Source of the DNA: Eudromia elegans
Taxonomy: Eukaryota; Chordata; Aves; Tinamiformes; Tinamidae
Assembly: GCA_003342815.1 (NCBI GenBank)
Contig: PTEX01000131.1
Location: forward strand, 209,640-273,639
Direction: 5' to 3'
DNA length: 64,000 nucleotides
Position 1 is the first letter of the stretch. Each line of letters starts with the position of its first letter. A model generated the notes under the pieces. The model was not told the DNA's origin. It worked only from the letters and a program-made list of their open reading frames with translations, and did no database searches. Positions 49,321 through 62,180 of this stretch are shown here, piece after piece. The translations under genes were made by a program, and so were the position numbers.

Positions 49321-52300
49321 TCCGAGTGCTCACTTTAGAACTCTGAATTGAAATTTTGTACCAGTTTGTGTCTTAAAAGATGGACTGAAACTTCACTCCA
49401 GGATCTACTAAAGAAACAAAAGGTCTTAACTAACCTGAGAGGAAATGATCCTTGCTGTCATTGAAGAGCTTAGAGCAGCAGTCAGGGGTTTCTGTGCACA
49501 TGTGCAGGACTCGATCCGCAGCAGTTTTCTCACAAGCCCATTTGAATTTCTGTTGGCTATAAATGGCCTACACTGACTTAAATTCAGCCAGGGATCAATG
49601 TGACCAAGGCCTATTGCTCCAAATATGCCATTTTTCCTTACTTTGCTATCTCTTGTTATCCCTGTTCTTGCCCAAGGAGTATTCTAATGAATCCTTTCAG
49701 CAGTCAGTTTGTGCTGGCCCTGATGAATGAGGCAGCCTCTGAAGAAATGACAGGTTCACAAACTAGTCAAGGACACTTAACCCAGTGCTGTGGCAGCAGC
49801 TTTTCACAATGACAGGTCACTTGTTCAATAATTTCATGGTTTTGGGAACAGCACAGACTTGCAAGACCACCTTTAGGGATTTACTCTGCTGCCAGAGTAG
49901 ATTGGGAGAGATTGCTCCTTCTCCATCTAAATGGGATTTGTATATAGCTTGGAATTTAAATGGGCATTTAGAATGACTCTGAAAGGGCTGGAGTTGGAGA
50001 CGCTTAGCAGAGATTTTCCTAGTTTACTGTCTTTGGAATTGGAACTGATTACATGTGAGGGTTTTTTTTGTTGTTGTTTTTTGTTTTCCTGGCCCAAAGA
50101 TATCCTGATGAAGGTCTCACAGAGTCTAAATAAAGAGTAAATTAATTTTAATGCTAGGATGTCTTTGTTAGAGCCTAGTATGCTGACACAGCCAAGCTCC
50201 TTGCAGAAAATTGTCAGGAGATCAGGAAATTAAAACAGCAGCTTCTGGACCAGTGCAGGTTTGAAAATCCTAGTAAGAAGTGAGCACAGTGACTTCAGAA
50301 GCAGCAATATGACAAGCAGGAGTGGGAGTGTCACCCTTTCAGGTTCAGAATATCTAACCCTGCTCTTCAAAGTGGAAGTCATTCTCACCAAAGACAGTGC
50401 AGAGAAAGCACTGAGATCAGATGTAAGAACATAAGCATTCAATTGATCTTCCTTAGGAGAATCAAATAGTAATGTCTTCATAAAACATGTAACACCAGAT
50501 TAAATACCTGTGTATGGTGAGGTGAAGGCAAATCTTTTGTAAGCAAAGCGAGAGAAAGGAATGACAGCTAACCGCGGTAGCTTCAGTTAGGGACTGACAC
50601 ACTGATGGTGCATTTTTTTTTAAACTAATTCATTTTAGAAGGACCCAAAAGCCGATTCTCCTCACCCACTCGCACATGTTTATGCAAAAATCACCCATTC
50701 GTTTGGATCCGAATCCACTTGGAACCAAGCAACCTGACAAGATTCTTAGTGAAAAACATCTTTAAGGATAAGTAATAACAAAAAGTTGGATCTAAACTTA
50801 GCTTTTAGGAGAGCAAATGAGGTAGTGTAGATACAGTGGGACTGAGCTGAGAGATGTAAACTCTATTCCTAGTTTAACTGTTGGCATAATTGGCAGATTA
50901 GCTAGGACTAACCCACAGAAAGGCCTTATGTGCTGAGTATGCCCGGGATCCTGAACAGACCCTTTTGCTGTCTGTCATCTGTGTGGATGCTACCCTGGCA
51001 GGCATGCCTGGAGAATGCCTCCAAACCAAGCTCCATAAGAAAAGGAGAGTCCTGATCTGTAACTTGAGCTGGGATTTGTATGTCAGGAATCTTGTGAATA
51101 TATTAGGCAGTGCAAGAAGTGTGCTTCAAATCTGGAAACATTTTCAAATTGATTTCCTGAGATAGTAAATAGCATCTAAATCACCATATGGATAAATTTC
51201 TGATTCGTCCAACTACACAGGTTTCCTCATTTCTGAAAGTGAAGTAATAGCACCAAATGTGTAGACATACCACGAGGTTTAATAGATTAGTATTTTCAGT
51301 GAGGCTCAGGTTCTTAGATGGAAGCTCCTTAATTCAAAGCCATCAGCAACAGCTGGAGAGCAGCATTCTGGTCGATAGACTTGAGGTCTTGCTCTGTGCA
51401 CCTCTGGTAAGGAAACAGGGAAATGCTGTTTTTGCACAAGTAGAAATAGGTTCAGACTGCTCTGGACGAGGATGTCTGAGAGGCTGATCATAACTGTTGC
51501 CTTAATACAGTCCTGCTTCCTGGCTGCAAATCAGAATTGCTTCGTCCGTCCCTACAAGGACCTTGAAAACTCAAGGACCTTTGTGCCTCAGCAGAAACCA
51601 GTTCTCATATGGATAAAATTCTGAGGATTAAATATTCATCAAATTTCTCAATTACTTTTCTATTATCAGTTTCATGGCTGTTCACTTTCAAATAAAAAGG
51701 ATTTAAATGTGTCCCGTGATTGGTTTGACTTACATAACAAATCAAAGTTACCCTACTGAGACCACTAGCCAGAAGAAATTACAATTGACCTAGCGAAATT
51801 GCTAAACTGTGAATGCTTGCCTTCTTTTTTATTCCCTTGTTTTAAAAAGCCTCTACGTGAAACAAACTTTGGAAGGAATTAATTAACATTATTTAGAAGC
51901 TGGTTTTGAAAGCCCAGAATAAATCCACCTATCTGTTGGTTTCTGACTGTTGTACTTAAATTAGGTGTCCAAGCTCGAAAAAGAAAGGTACATTCTGATT
52001 TTCAGTGGGCTAAATCACCTTTGAAAGTTACTTCCTGTCATCAGAATTATAAGAAATAATAAGAGGTTTCGTTTAAATGCTGAAAATTGCATGACATAAG
52101 TTTTGAATCTATAGCAAGAGTAAGTTCCAGCTGTTTCTGCTGGAACCTGTGTTTTATAGGTCAGTGAAAGTAGTATTTCTGACTAACTTTATATATTGCA
52201 TTCATCCGCACTTTTCATTGTTTTACTAGTCCCTTTTGTTCCAAACAATGTTAAATTACAGAGCACTGCTGAAATGATGTAGACCAGATAGTAGAACTTG

Positions 52301-52329
52301 GTTAATAATTCAAGCTGGAGATACACTGA
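49321..52329. other. Unique sequence, no gene recognised
   Basis: Short frames only; no recognisable transposon, RNA gene or exon. T-rich simple sequence lies near 50060-50085. Confidence 0.65.
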
Positions 52330-52620
52330 CAATTTGTAGGAGTATGGGAATAATATATAGGAATATCTGGATGACCTTAAGAAGAACAGTAATAGAAATG
52401 GAATGAAATGTTCTAGTACAAGGTCAGGTACTTAAGAACTACTACTAATAAGTCTATCGTAAATTGAAAATGACTGATAAAGACAGAGGCATAGAGTAAT
52501 TATGTGATGCAGCTCTGAAAAAGACAAATGCCTTCCTTGAATGTGTCAGAGAGCAGAAAGTATTTGTGCCATTTGAAAGGGTCTTGGTGAAATAATGGCA
52601 AATCATGCTCTAAAAATATG
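52330..52620 (+). mobile_element. Ancient CR1-type LINE ORF2 fragment
   Basis: The order ATATCTGGATGACCTTAAGA, TAGAAATGGAATGAAATG, CTAGTACAAGGTCAGGTACTT and GATGCAGCTCTGAAAAAG matches the CR1 ORF2 part after the RT catalytic motif. Intact copies there have a DLDDLE-W-N-MKFN-KC-V-HLG run and then QCDAAVKKAN. It is heavily mutated with no open frame and no ends. Confidence 0.72.
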
Positions 52621-54549
52621 TTTGCAAACCTTCAGGCTTGTAAGTCAAGAATTATCTAGAGGAAAAACAAAGCAGAAACCAGCACAAATAAATTCCTTCA
52701 CCCTGCATTCATAATCATTATGAATTAAGAATTAAACATTTTCATAATTCCTTTTTTACCTTCCAGAAATATTGGCAGTAGAAACATCTCATATAAAACC
52801 CGGTATCTAGGTAAATAGATTTAAAATATGGTACAACGGAGAACTTCAGAAATAAGGGATTTATTCAACAGTGGTGAATTGTCTTGAGAACTCTCTGGTG
52901 TCTGCTTTCATGGCAAGTTCTTTGAACAGCAAGTGTTAAATAATTTGTATCAAAAGTATGTTAACCTGAGAGGTACAGAAACTCTGCAGGTTTGTGAATG
53001 ATAAATAAAAGATTGTTGTCTTTTTTAGCAGTATGTATTATTGTTGCTTACTGTCATGGTTAGCAGTTGAAAATGAAATGATGGGCATGTGGTGTCATAT
53101 TCATACTTAAAAAAAAAATACAGATTTGAGATGCAATACAGTATTTTCAAAAGCAAGTCTTTAAAATCTTATTGAAAAGATTCTTGTGTTAAGGTAAGCA
53201 GTGAGAGAGGTTCCAGTAGGCTCATGCTATATAGGGCTGAGCTGCGTGAGGCTCCTGCTGCCTGACACCACCCGTGTGGATGGTGGCAGGTCATCGGATT
53301 TCCTGGGGGTTACCTGTGAGGCAGGTGCCAATCTCAATATCCCGCAAAACAGAAAATACACATTTCAGATGGCAGTGCAAGTACAGTCTTGCTTTTAGTT
53401 GTATTTGAAGTTGTCTCGTGTATGGCATGAAACAGTCCAAGCTGCAGAAATGTGTTAAAAATGACTAAAGGGTGTGAATTTTTTATATTGGGAAATTAAA
53501 GCAGCCTGCACTACTGGGAGATCAAACAGTGTCCTGCTCTGCCTTCCCTCTTGCTCTTGCCACGAAGGACGTTATAACAGAATTTCTGACAGATGGATTT
53601 TGATGTACCAAGGTGCAGTGTCTTGCCTGGGAAGCGGTTGGGAATAGTCAGATGCTTATATCATTAACTCTGTAAATGCAGTGCCTGCCTCAGAGCTGGG
53701 CACCTAAAGGAGAAATGAAGAGCCTGATGTTAGGCAGATGTTAAAAGAATAAAAACACGACCAACCAAAAATGTCTCTCACCTTTTGTCCTTGCTGTGTG
53801 CTGCTCATTACAGCCTCCTGAGGCGCCAGGCTCTTCTGCAGAACAAAAGAGTCTGGTTATTGTCAGTTCTTGAAGCCTCTCAGCTCCCATACGGGAAGCA
53901 ACCTCGGCACCAAGTACTGCACAAGCTGCAGAGTTCGCCGGGGAAGCTGCGGGAATTGGGTTTTGCTGGGCTCCGTGCTGGAGCCTTGTGGCTGGATGCT
54001 GCTCTTTGTACGTTCAAAGTACTTTAACCTTACACCCTTACATGTTCTCTTTTACTCAGGTAAACACATAGCAACTATATCGATAGGGTCTGTGTTTTAG
54101 GAACTTTGTCATTTAATTTTAGAGACAATAAGGAATAAGAGTGAGTAATAATAGGGGTGTGCGTTCATGTGTGTATACTGAAGAAACTGCAGTAGCAGAC
54201 AGTAGTGATGATTGCCATTCCATTATAGGCTGCATACATCTTGATGCTTGTCTTAGAGGTAATTAAGGAATCTAGTAGTAATTTGCCATGAAAGCTGCAT
54301 CTGTTAGAGAGCAGACGGTTATTTATCTCTCGGAAGAGACACTGTGGTAAAATGCACAAACTGTAGCAGCCTTTTCCCTCAGAGAAATGCCTGCTCAGGG
54401 GCCTAGAGCTGTGCTTGTGTCAAGCTCAAGCTGACTGCAGCTAGCTCTTATGCTTGAAGACTGTGAAGACTGTGTTTCAAGTGGCATTTAGCATCTCCTG
54501 CACCTATGTGCTAATCCTTCTCTCTCTTTTTCCTTCTTTTCATCCCCAG
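52621..54549. other. Unique AT-rich sequence, no gene recognised
   Basis: An A run occurs at 53108-53118. An 80-codon frame at 53785-54027 is in a slightly CpG-richer patch and matches nothing known to me. Confidence 0.65.
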
Positions 54550-54676
54550 TGTGTGCGCCTGTGTGGCTTGTCAAGGAGATTGTAGCTCAGCTTTTAGTTG
54601 TCAGCCTTTCCAAAATGCTGTCAGGCTAAGGCATATTGTGTTATATATCATCCACCAACAGTTCCAGATTAATTAG
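54550..54676 (+). other. Possible terminal exon behind a very strong acceptor
   Basis: A 30-base pyrimidine-rich tract (54519-54548, ending CTTTTCATCCCCAG) precedes an open frame at 54551-54676. The first residues are unusually Cys-rich (VCACVACQGDCSSAFSC), and TAG closes the frame after 41 codons. The acceptor is the strongest-looking in the window. The frame is short and no domain is recognised, so a non-coding exon or chance is as likely. Confidence 0.2.
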
Positions 54677-54960
54677 TCTTTCACCCATTTTAAAGGTATC
54701 ATCTATATCCTGCAGGCAGAGTTTGGGGTTTGGCAGCCTCTTCAATCAAATTCTTCTCTATATTCTGTGTAAATAATCTGTGGAAAAATTATTGTCTTCT
54801 GTGAATAGCTGCAGATACAAATGGCAGATTCTCTTCAATTCCAGTCTCCAGTGTAAACAGATTACCCCATTTGAGCATTGTACCAAGGACAAAAAATACA
54901 TCTTACTCGTCCTGTACAGCAAAGCTGACGTTGTTTATTAGCATTTGTATTAGCGTTTGG
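54640..54960. promoter_or_regulatory. CNE-like AT-rich block
   Basis: A low-repeat, moderately AT-rich stretch with homeodomain-like TTAATTAG and few homopolymers, in the style of conserved non-coding elements in gene deserts. This rests on sequence texture alone. Confidence 0.15.
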
Positions 54961-55129
54961 TGATTTTTAGGGCTTTATGTGTTCTTTATTTTGCCTAGTT
55001 CATAGAATGACAGTTCCTGGTGTGGGATGTAGAAGGCTTGTTTGTAATGGTGGAAGCAAACATTACTAAAGCTACTTGGAAAGAAAGGGGAGAAAGCAAT
55101 ATAAGCTGTGATAGGGATTTGGATGCATC

Positions 55130-55152
55130 GCCTGTACGAAGATTGTACAGGC
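55130..55152. repeat. Perfect 8-bp inverted repeat
   Basis: GCCTGTAC (55130-55137) and GTACAGGC (55145-55152) flank GAAGATT. A small hairpin or dimer-site architecture is possible. Confidence 0.7.
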
Positions 55153-55319
55153 TACTGTTGTGGGCAGATTTAATAACCTGCTTCTTCACTTCTTAAAGTT
55201 CCTGCTAACTGACTCTCAATTACTCATTAAAATACTGTCCAGTGACCACAGTTGCTAAAGCAGCCGTCCTGGCGGTGCATGCCCTGTGAAAGCGCCCAGA
55301 ACCCTCCCTCAGGGACTCC

Positions 55320-55388
55320 ATGTGTGTGTATGTGTTTACGTGTGTGTACGTGTGTACGTGTGTACGTGTGTGTGTGTGTGTGTGTGTG
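55320..55388 (+). repeat. Compound (TG)n/(ACGTGTGT)n microsatellite
   Basis: Alternating purine-pyrimidine sequence with several TACGTG units ends in about ten TG dinucleotides. It is capable of Z-DNA and directly abuts a CpG-rich patch. Confidence 0.9.
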
Positions 55389-55394
55389 CTGGTG

Positions 55395-55560
55395 ATGCTG
55401 AAGTGTCGCCTCCCCGGCGAGGTGCGGGGGGGTAGGGAGGCGAGCGGGAGGAGTGCAGGGGTGGGCAGTGCCGCTTGGGCTGGCCTCCGATCCCCCTGCG
55501 CCAGCCCAGGGCCAGTCCAGTTAGCGGGTCCGGCTGCTTGTATTAGAGATTGGCAAGCGG
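55395..55560. promoter_or_regulatory. Small CpG-rich patch next to TG repeat
   Basis: CpG clusters (TGTCGCCTCCCCGGCGAGGT, GGCGAGCGGG, CCGATCC, GCGCCAG, AGCGGGTCCGG) occur in high-GC sequence. It could be a weak promoter or regulatory element. No exon was tied to it. Confidence 0.25.
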
Positions 55561-58383
55561 TGCCTGAGGGTAAAGGCTCAGCAAAAATCCCCCTCACCAT
55601 GGGGATTATAAAAACGTAGAGCAAAATATTGTGTTTACTCTTCTCTAGCCTTGTAACGCCAAAAGGAAGGAAACTATGAGTGTGTTTGTATGGGTGTTAA
55701 GAGTACTGATTCCCCAGGAAGGTACATTTTACATTTTACAGCCTGTTCTGACATGGTAACAGTTGGATTCAGCCTGATGTCTGTTTTGGCCGTGGGCTCT
55801 GTGGACACGATTTTGCTGCCAGGAAAAGCTCTGGTCCCAGTGTCTGCACATCAGCTGGCTGTCACTGCCTGCCACTGCTGCAGTGGGTAGAAACTGAGCT
55901 GCCATTTATAAATAAATGATCAGGGTTCCTGCCTTGCAAAAGCGGTGTTTGTAACGTGAGCTGACGTACTGCCGTCTCTGTAAACTGCCTTTGCAGAGAG
56001 TCTGCAGGCAAACAGGAGAAACATGAAGCTGTGAACTTTGTTACCCTGCTCTTCAATACTCCTTTCACTTTAAAGCTATTTAAACAAGCTAACATAATAA
56101 CCATGAAAAATGTGATCTTGTTTTTCCAAATGACTTGCAAGTAAGTTAAAATACCTGAGCCTGAAAAGGAGGTGGAGTGCTTGTTCTAGTATGTGCTTTC
56201 TGTTTTTAAGGCCTGTGAACTTCCTACGTTGAAATCACCGGGAACAACAGAAATTATTGTTCTGTTGCTGTCCTTGTCCTTTCGTTGTTCTGAATAAATC
56301 GTACCTAAGTCTCTTCCGAGATCAACAGCAGCCAAGCTCCAACAGACCCTCTGCCATTCTCTTACAGAGTTTATTTTGCTTGATTTCTTCATTCTGTTGT
56401 ACTGTGATTCAGTATCATTCAGCTCAAGTGAGATCAGAGAGCAGCGGCTGATTCTTTTTCACATTTAAACGTTGGTTTTGAGCCCACCTGTTTGTTTGGT
56501 ATATATCCACTTTAAAGATGAAATTGTGTAATTTCCTGGAGCTCTGTGTAATACCTTTGATGACTTCAAAGCAGTGTTTTCTTTGCGTTGTTGGCAGTGT
56601 TGTAAAACTTGTTTCAAGTGACTGATGAGCGAAACTGGGAGGCCTTTTGGGAAGGTACCAAGGCACAAAGGAGACAACAGTGTAAATCTCCTGTGTACAA
56701 ACATATGTAACTTAGATTGTGGATAGGATCTTCTAGGAAAGCTCAGGCGTGGAGCCTCCCTGACAGAAGAACTCACCAGGTTTGCCTACCTGCACGTTAG
56801 AGTTTGCAGCTGGTGATGCCACGGGTGCCACCGTTCTACCCGGATGCCCTCAGGCAGGTCAGATAATGCTACCCCTCGTGGTGTTACTCAACCTGTAACC
56901 TGTAGGTCTGAGTCTGCAGGTTTGTTTGGTTTGGTTGTTTTGTTTGGTTGTTTGTTTATGGTGAAAACAACTGCCCGGTTCACACAACTGCCCTCACAAT
57001 GCTTTGGCGTGAGCAAGCGGGGAGGCAGGACCATCGGCACCGGGCATCGGGCAGCGTGTGCGAGGGGCCAGGAGGAGACACAAGTGTTGTCATCCCTCTG
57101 CTCCCCCAGGTGCAGATGGTGGTGGGTTATGACACGGGCTACAGAGTATACTAGGGAGTTATTTGAGAAAGGTGTTTCCTTGTTTATTTATTTATTTGTT
57201 TGGATTGCTTTGTCCTTGTTCAAAAAAAAAGGGGTTGGAAATCACTGTTCTGTGCAGGCCTCCTCTGCATGCCAAAGGATTTGCAAATCCTCTGATCTCC
57301 CTGTCGTTCAGTCTCTGAAGCACAGCAAACTAGGCAACTGGTCCATGTCTACACTGAATGGATATCTGTAGTCTGCTATAACCTTTGCTATGAAATTCTG
57401 CTAGGCTGGTCACCCTTTCCTGATTATTTCTGGTGTACATATGAGAATTTCAAAGTGCGAGCTGCTGGGGGGAGGATAACTGCAGAAGGTCACCCCACTG
57501 CATAGTTCACCATTCTGATTTCAGAGGGAAATGGAATGCAGACAGTGCGTGGGGTTTGGACATTTTCCATAAAACTGTCAGAGGAAGCTGTGGCCTTTAA
57601 TGATCACCAGCATCTCTGCTCAATTGGCTGCGGCGAGATGAAGCAAGAATTCAGCCCGAGATGAATTGTCTGCTGATTGAGACGTAGCTCGGAGAGGGCA
57701 AAATGGTCCCATGAGGAAAAGTTTCTGTTGAAAAGGCAAGTGGAAAAACGTGATTTGAGGCTAGGAAGTGTTTCATGGAGAGAGGCTATGATGTGGAGTT
57801 CTGATGAACGAGGGAAGGGAGAACAATAATGAAACGCTTGGGCATTTTTTCTTTGGAGATAAAAATACTCATTGCTCATTTATACAAAAAGTAAGATAAT
57901 ACTCTTAATTCTAATTCTTAATTTCTTGCCCTTTATGTGGAAATATTTCCCATTTGATCTGCAGAAAGAACCGATGGGAGCTACATGACTTCATGTGCTG
58001 CTGAAGATTTCAGTATTTCTGTTTGTGAGATATTTCAGATTAAAACCAGCCATCATGTGTTGAACTGAACAGCAGCTCACAAGTCTCAGCTATTTTAACT
58101 TTTCTTGGCACCATATTGGATTCAGAATTTGCAAGATTTCTCTTTATTTTACCTTTCTGCTATATTTACTTCTTTTCTGCCTGTATTGGCTAGTAAAATA
58201 TTAGAAAATATAGTGTAGAATAAACAAAAAAGAAGGAGAAATAGACGAGGAGTTTAATATATAGCTGAGGAAATACCCATAATGTGCAATCTCCTTTGTT
58301 ATAGAAGCAGACAAAAATAGTGGGTGTCCAAAGCAGCAGAATCCGTCCGGGTGCAGTGCAGGAACGGGAACCCTTTCAGACTC

Positions 58384-58665
58384 ATGGAGACCTGCTCTGA
58401 AGCTCCTTCCACGCAAGGAAAGTATGTGGAGCAGCTCCGGCAAGGACCAGGCATCCCACGAGCCAGTGGTTTGGATCTTGTCTTACTAGTTGAAATGCAG
58501 CTCATGCGGCACTTCGTGCCCTGGTCGCCGGCTTGCTCGAGCAGTGACTCTCTGCTGCGATCGCTGTTGCTTCACGGCAGGGTTTCTCCATGCCCTCCTG
58601 GCAGAGGTTTTCCACACGACCTGGCTATTGAGCTGATGCTCCGTGTTGCCCCTTGTCGGCTTTGA
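58384..58665 (+). other. ATG-started open frame, 93 codons, CpG-rich
   Basis: ATG at 58384 opens a 93-codon frame that stops at 58663-58665. Its start reads METCSEAPSTQGKYVEQL and it is Leu-rich later (SLLRSLLLHG). The stretch holds more than a dozen CpG in a mostly CpG-poor area. The open frame extends about 20 codons upstream to 58324 without another ATG. There are no recognisable domains or splice sites, and GC-rich sequence loses stops by chance. Confidence 0.15.
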
Positions 58666-59269
58666 AGGTGCTAAGCAGCCCTCACTGTCAGCAATAGGTA
58701 GCTAATTTGCTGCTAAAAAATAATAAATTGAGTGGATATTGTGACAAAAAAAAAAGTGCTAAATTTATATTTTCAGGGGAGAAAAGAGACTCGGCCAGTT
58801 CATTTAGAGATATTTCGTTCAGCTTTGCCCAGGTCCGAGGGGTCTAGCAGACAGAGTATGTGCCCTAAGTGAAGTCTGCATTAGCCTTCTTCCAAGCAAA
58901 ATGTTACCAACAGTTATAAATGAATGTGGGATATTTTTTGGATAATTGGAGGAATTAACTTTTTTTTTTGATTAGATATGAACAACTTCTTATCCATAGC
59001 TATTGGACTTTTCCCCATGTTGCTTATTTTTTTAGGGAGCACATGGTGAACGTGTAACTGTCCTCCCTGAAGTCTGCCATAGGTAGAGTGCAGGCAGAGC
59101 ACAGGTAACGAAAGCTGTTTGTGCCAGCCTTGCAGTCCTCAGGGACCTAACATAAATCAAAGTCTACCTCCTCCCAGAGGAGCAGTCAGTCCTTGGTGCA
59201 GGTTTGTCTTCCATTTGTATTCTGGTAACTAGCTATATACATATTATGGTCTTCCTAATGGCAGTTCTT

Positions 59270-59640
59270 CACTCAGGTATTAAATAAGATATAATTCACA
59301 GGTGGCTAGCATTAGCAATAAAAGTCCCTGAAGAATATAATTCCTACATCATTACTTAAGCCATTTTTAATGAAAAAAAAGTGCATTTAGATGAGACAAA
59401 TGCAAATTAAAAAGAAATTGAAAATTCACATTACATGGACAGTATTTGCATGGGGGCTACCAACTTAAAGGTGATTAAAGTGTTTTCACAGATTAAACTA
59501 TAACAGGCAAATAGCTCAATTATTCATGTAATTAATTATTTGGCAGTGCAGCAAGTGCTTTTCTTACGGTGTCATTTTAAGGCTGGCAGCTACGGGAGTG
59601 GCATGCCATAATTCTGACTTAAATCCAGTTTTAAAACAAG
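59270..59640. promoter_or_regulatory. CNE-like block with paired Oct octamers
   Basis: Repeat-free AT-rich sequence contains ATGCAAAT (59400-59407) and its reverse complement ATTTGCAT (59444-59451). POU/Oct factors bind both. Homeodomain-type TAATTAATTA lies at about 59529-59538. This clustering is typical of developmental enhancers, but no alignment is available here. Confidence 0.3.
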
Positions 59641-61959
59641 TTTATACCAAACAGTGGAGTCTCTCAAATTGCATCAAGCGCTTTAGTTTGGGAACTGCCT
59701 GTTCCAAGGGGCAGTGGAATGGGTGATGAGATGTGCAGTCCTCGCTAGCACGGAGGCTTGGGAGGTCCCTTGGATGCCCTCTGGGATCGGGTGGTGTTTC
59801 GTAGTGGCGCGTGTTGGTGGGGGAGGTCTGACCGCCGGCGTTGCTGTGTGAAGCGGTGTGGGTGAAAATGGGCAGAGGTCTGCGGGGACGTCTCTGTTCT
59901 CCAGGGGCGGGTTCGTTCTCCACAGTATGTCTGTTAAAAATCGTCCTGGTCTGTCTAGTCTGAGTCCTCTGGGATGGGAGTCGGTGGCAGCTTTTGAAAG
60001 GCTATTTGATTTCTTGATTATTATCACTGTCGGGAAGGTAATACACATTCTAAATTTCTCCAGTCTTAATAGTGTTCAGTTATACTCCCTGCCTAGCATA
60101 TTAAATACACTTTTCCATCAAGTTATACATGCCCTTGATACCTGCCTGCTTCTGGAGCCTCACAGACTCTCTCCTCCTCCTCCTCAGCTATTGCCAGGGA
60201 CACACGGGCAAATCTGCTTGCCACACGAGGTACTCGGTACTCCGTGGTCTTTACACTCGCTTGGAAGAACAGGAAAGGAAAGGGTGAGGAGCAGGCCAAG
60301 CGTCGTCTTTTCTTGTATCTTTGCTTTTGTTACTACCAGTGAAATTCTGCTGCCCTAGGCATTGGCATCTCTGTGTTAGTTTAAGCAAACTCTGGAAATG
60401 AACATTCACCTCCAGGGTTTTAGTTTGAGGAATTAAATGCGGGAAGCACAGCTGGAGTTAGATAGTGCAGCATCTGCAAAGCACCACCACAGAGCATGCA
60501 GTAATGTTACCCCGTTGCTAGAAAAGCAACCTCAATGCTGGTTAAAAAACGGTTCCCGTTTAACCTACGAGCCCAGAAGCCGTTGCTCTTCTGACATGTG
60601 GGGACAGCTTAGTCCCACTGGGGGCAATTGCTCCCAGGGTTTCCCTTTTCATCAGGCAGGATCCAGGCTGGGAGGAACGCGGTGCTGCTCACGGATTTGC
60701 TTGGTTTTGCTTATGGATCGCATTCACCTCGGCAGGAGGTGTGAGTGCCTGTGGGCTGCAGGTCAGGGCACTGGCTGGACACAGGAAACGTGCTTGTCTG
60801 CTACCGGGCAGAAAGAGCCGGTTTCCTACAGGGCTGCAGCCCTTAACGAGATGTTGGCAACCCTCCATCACGCCATACGCAGATCCCTGGGGCAGGGCTA
60901 ATGTGGGCAGGGATAAATATTTGAGGCGTAGATGGGGAAGATGAGCTGTAGCCAGGAGCCATAGATAGGCCCTGTGCACACACAGCGGTGCGGGCGAGAG
61001 CAAGAGCTGGATTCACAACTACAGAATGGCACTGGCTGCAGCTCCCGGAGCGAGCAGAGGGGAGCCGTGCTCAGGGCCTCCAGTCTAGGGGCCTGGCTGC
61101 TCCTGTTGTGTGCCTGTGCTCTGCCACAGCTCCCGTCCTGGGGTCGGCTCCCAGGGAACGTGCCCGAGGCTGCAGGCCACAAGGATGGCACCTGGACACC
61201 CACCATGAACTCTCTCAAAGCAGGCCGAGACACAGGACCTCGCAAAGCTCCTCCGTTCCTGGCCACAGAGGAACGATAAAAAGGAGGTCTGGAAACGCTG
61301 CGAGAACCAGTTGGTTAAAAAGAAAAGGATGTTGCTGAGGGTAGGTTTTTTTCCACACTTCCAGAAAGAACTCTTTAAAGTGATCATTTTTGGATCAGAA
61401 AGACAGAATCTGTCTATTTTAATGGAAACCCAGGGAACTGGGGATATTATAGTTCTCTTGTAAACCTGCAGGGAAAAGGATCATGAAAAGTGGCTTATCT
61501 GGAGAGCCAAGAGTGTTTCAAAAAGTGATCGTTCCTGATTAGTCATATCTTCCCTGTCTGTGTTTATCTGAGTGGAGGTGTTACGAGTCCTGTGCGTAGA
61601 GCCGCGGAGGCTCAAACTGCATTGAAACTAATTTTGGCTTGGCAGGTTTCAGAGGGCCAGTGCATGTAATAAGTGTAGGGACTATTTGCTCTAGAGATGT
61701 ACCAGTCGGATATATTCCTTAACGCTCTGTAGGAACCCTCTTTGTAATAATGTAACATGTAGACTATTAAAATATGCAAATTACCTACAGCTTTTGTAGG
61801 TTAATATACGAGATCTCTTTTGAGTAAGTAAGAATTATATTCCAAGAAATCAGTGCACTTTTTTCAATTAAAAATCTTCCAAACAAATATCATATAACTT
61901 CCACTCCAAATAATTTTTTTCTTATATTTTAATTAAATGAAACTAAAACGCAAAAGGTG
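59641..61959. other. GC-richer sequence, no gene recognised
   Basis: Long overlapping frames on both strands (59858-60358, 60437-60901, 60988-61338 and minus-strand partners) coincide with raised GC. The 154-codon frame at 60437 begins with a true ATG, but no domain or splice structure is recognisable and equally long frames oppose it. Confidence 0.6.
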
Positions 61960-62180
61960 CGTTTGCAATCTGTGCGCTTCCTCAGGGGAGCATCATCCTT
62001 ATAACAAATGAAAAGAACAGTTGTGCTGAAACATGTCATTCTGCCTCCTAAAGAGCAGAGCGTGGATCATTATTCCTGCTCATAATCACGCCAAAGTTAC
62101 TGGGTTATCATGATGCCTCAGCGAAGGCAATATCTAGTAGCATAATACATTAATTAAACCCAGTTATATAAGGACATGGG
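61960..62180. promoter_or_regulatory. CNE-like block
   Basis: Low-repeat sequence with several retained CpG and homeodomain-type TTAATTAAAC near 62150 has the texture of a conserved non-coding element. No known element was recognised. Confidence 0.15.

Larger units (their letters stand above)
54961..59269. other. Mixed GC sequence, no gene recognised
   Basis: This holds the hairpin at 55130-55152, the TG/ACG repeat at 55320-55388 and a CpG-rich patch at 55395-55560. It also holds a 93-codon ATG frame at 58384-58665 with many CpG (listed separately). No transposon was recognised. Confidence 0.6.

Noticed and set aside
60437..61338. Several 100-150-codon frames on both strands
   Set aside because: They coincide with high GC, which removes stops on both strands at once. 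There is no preferred strand, splice structure or domain.
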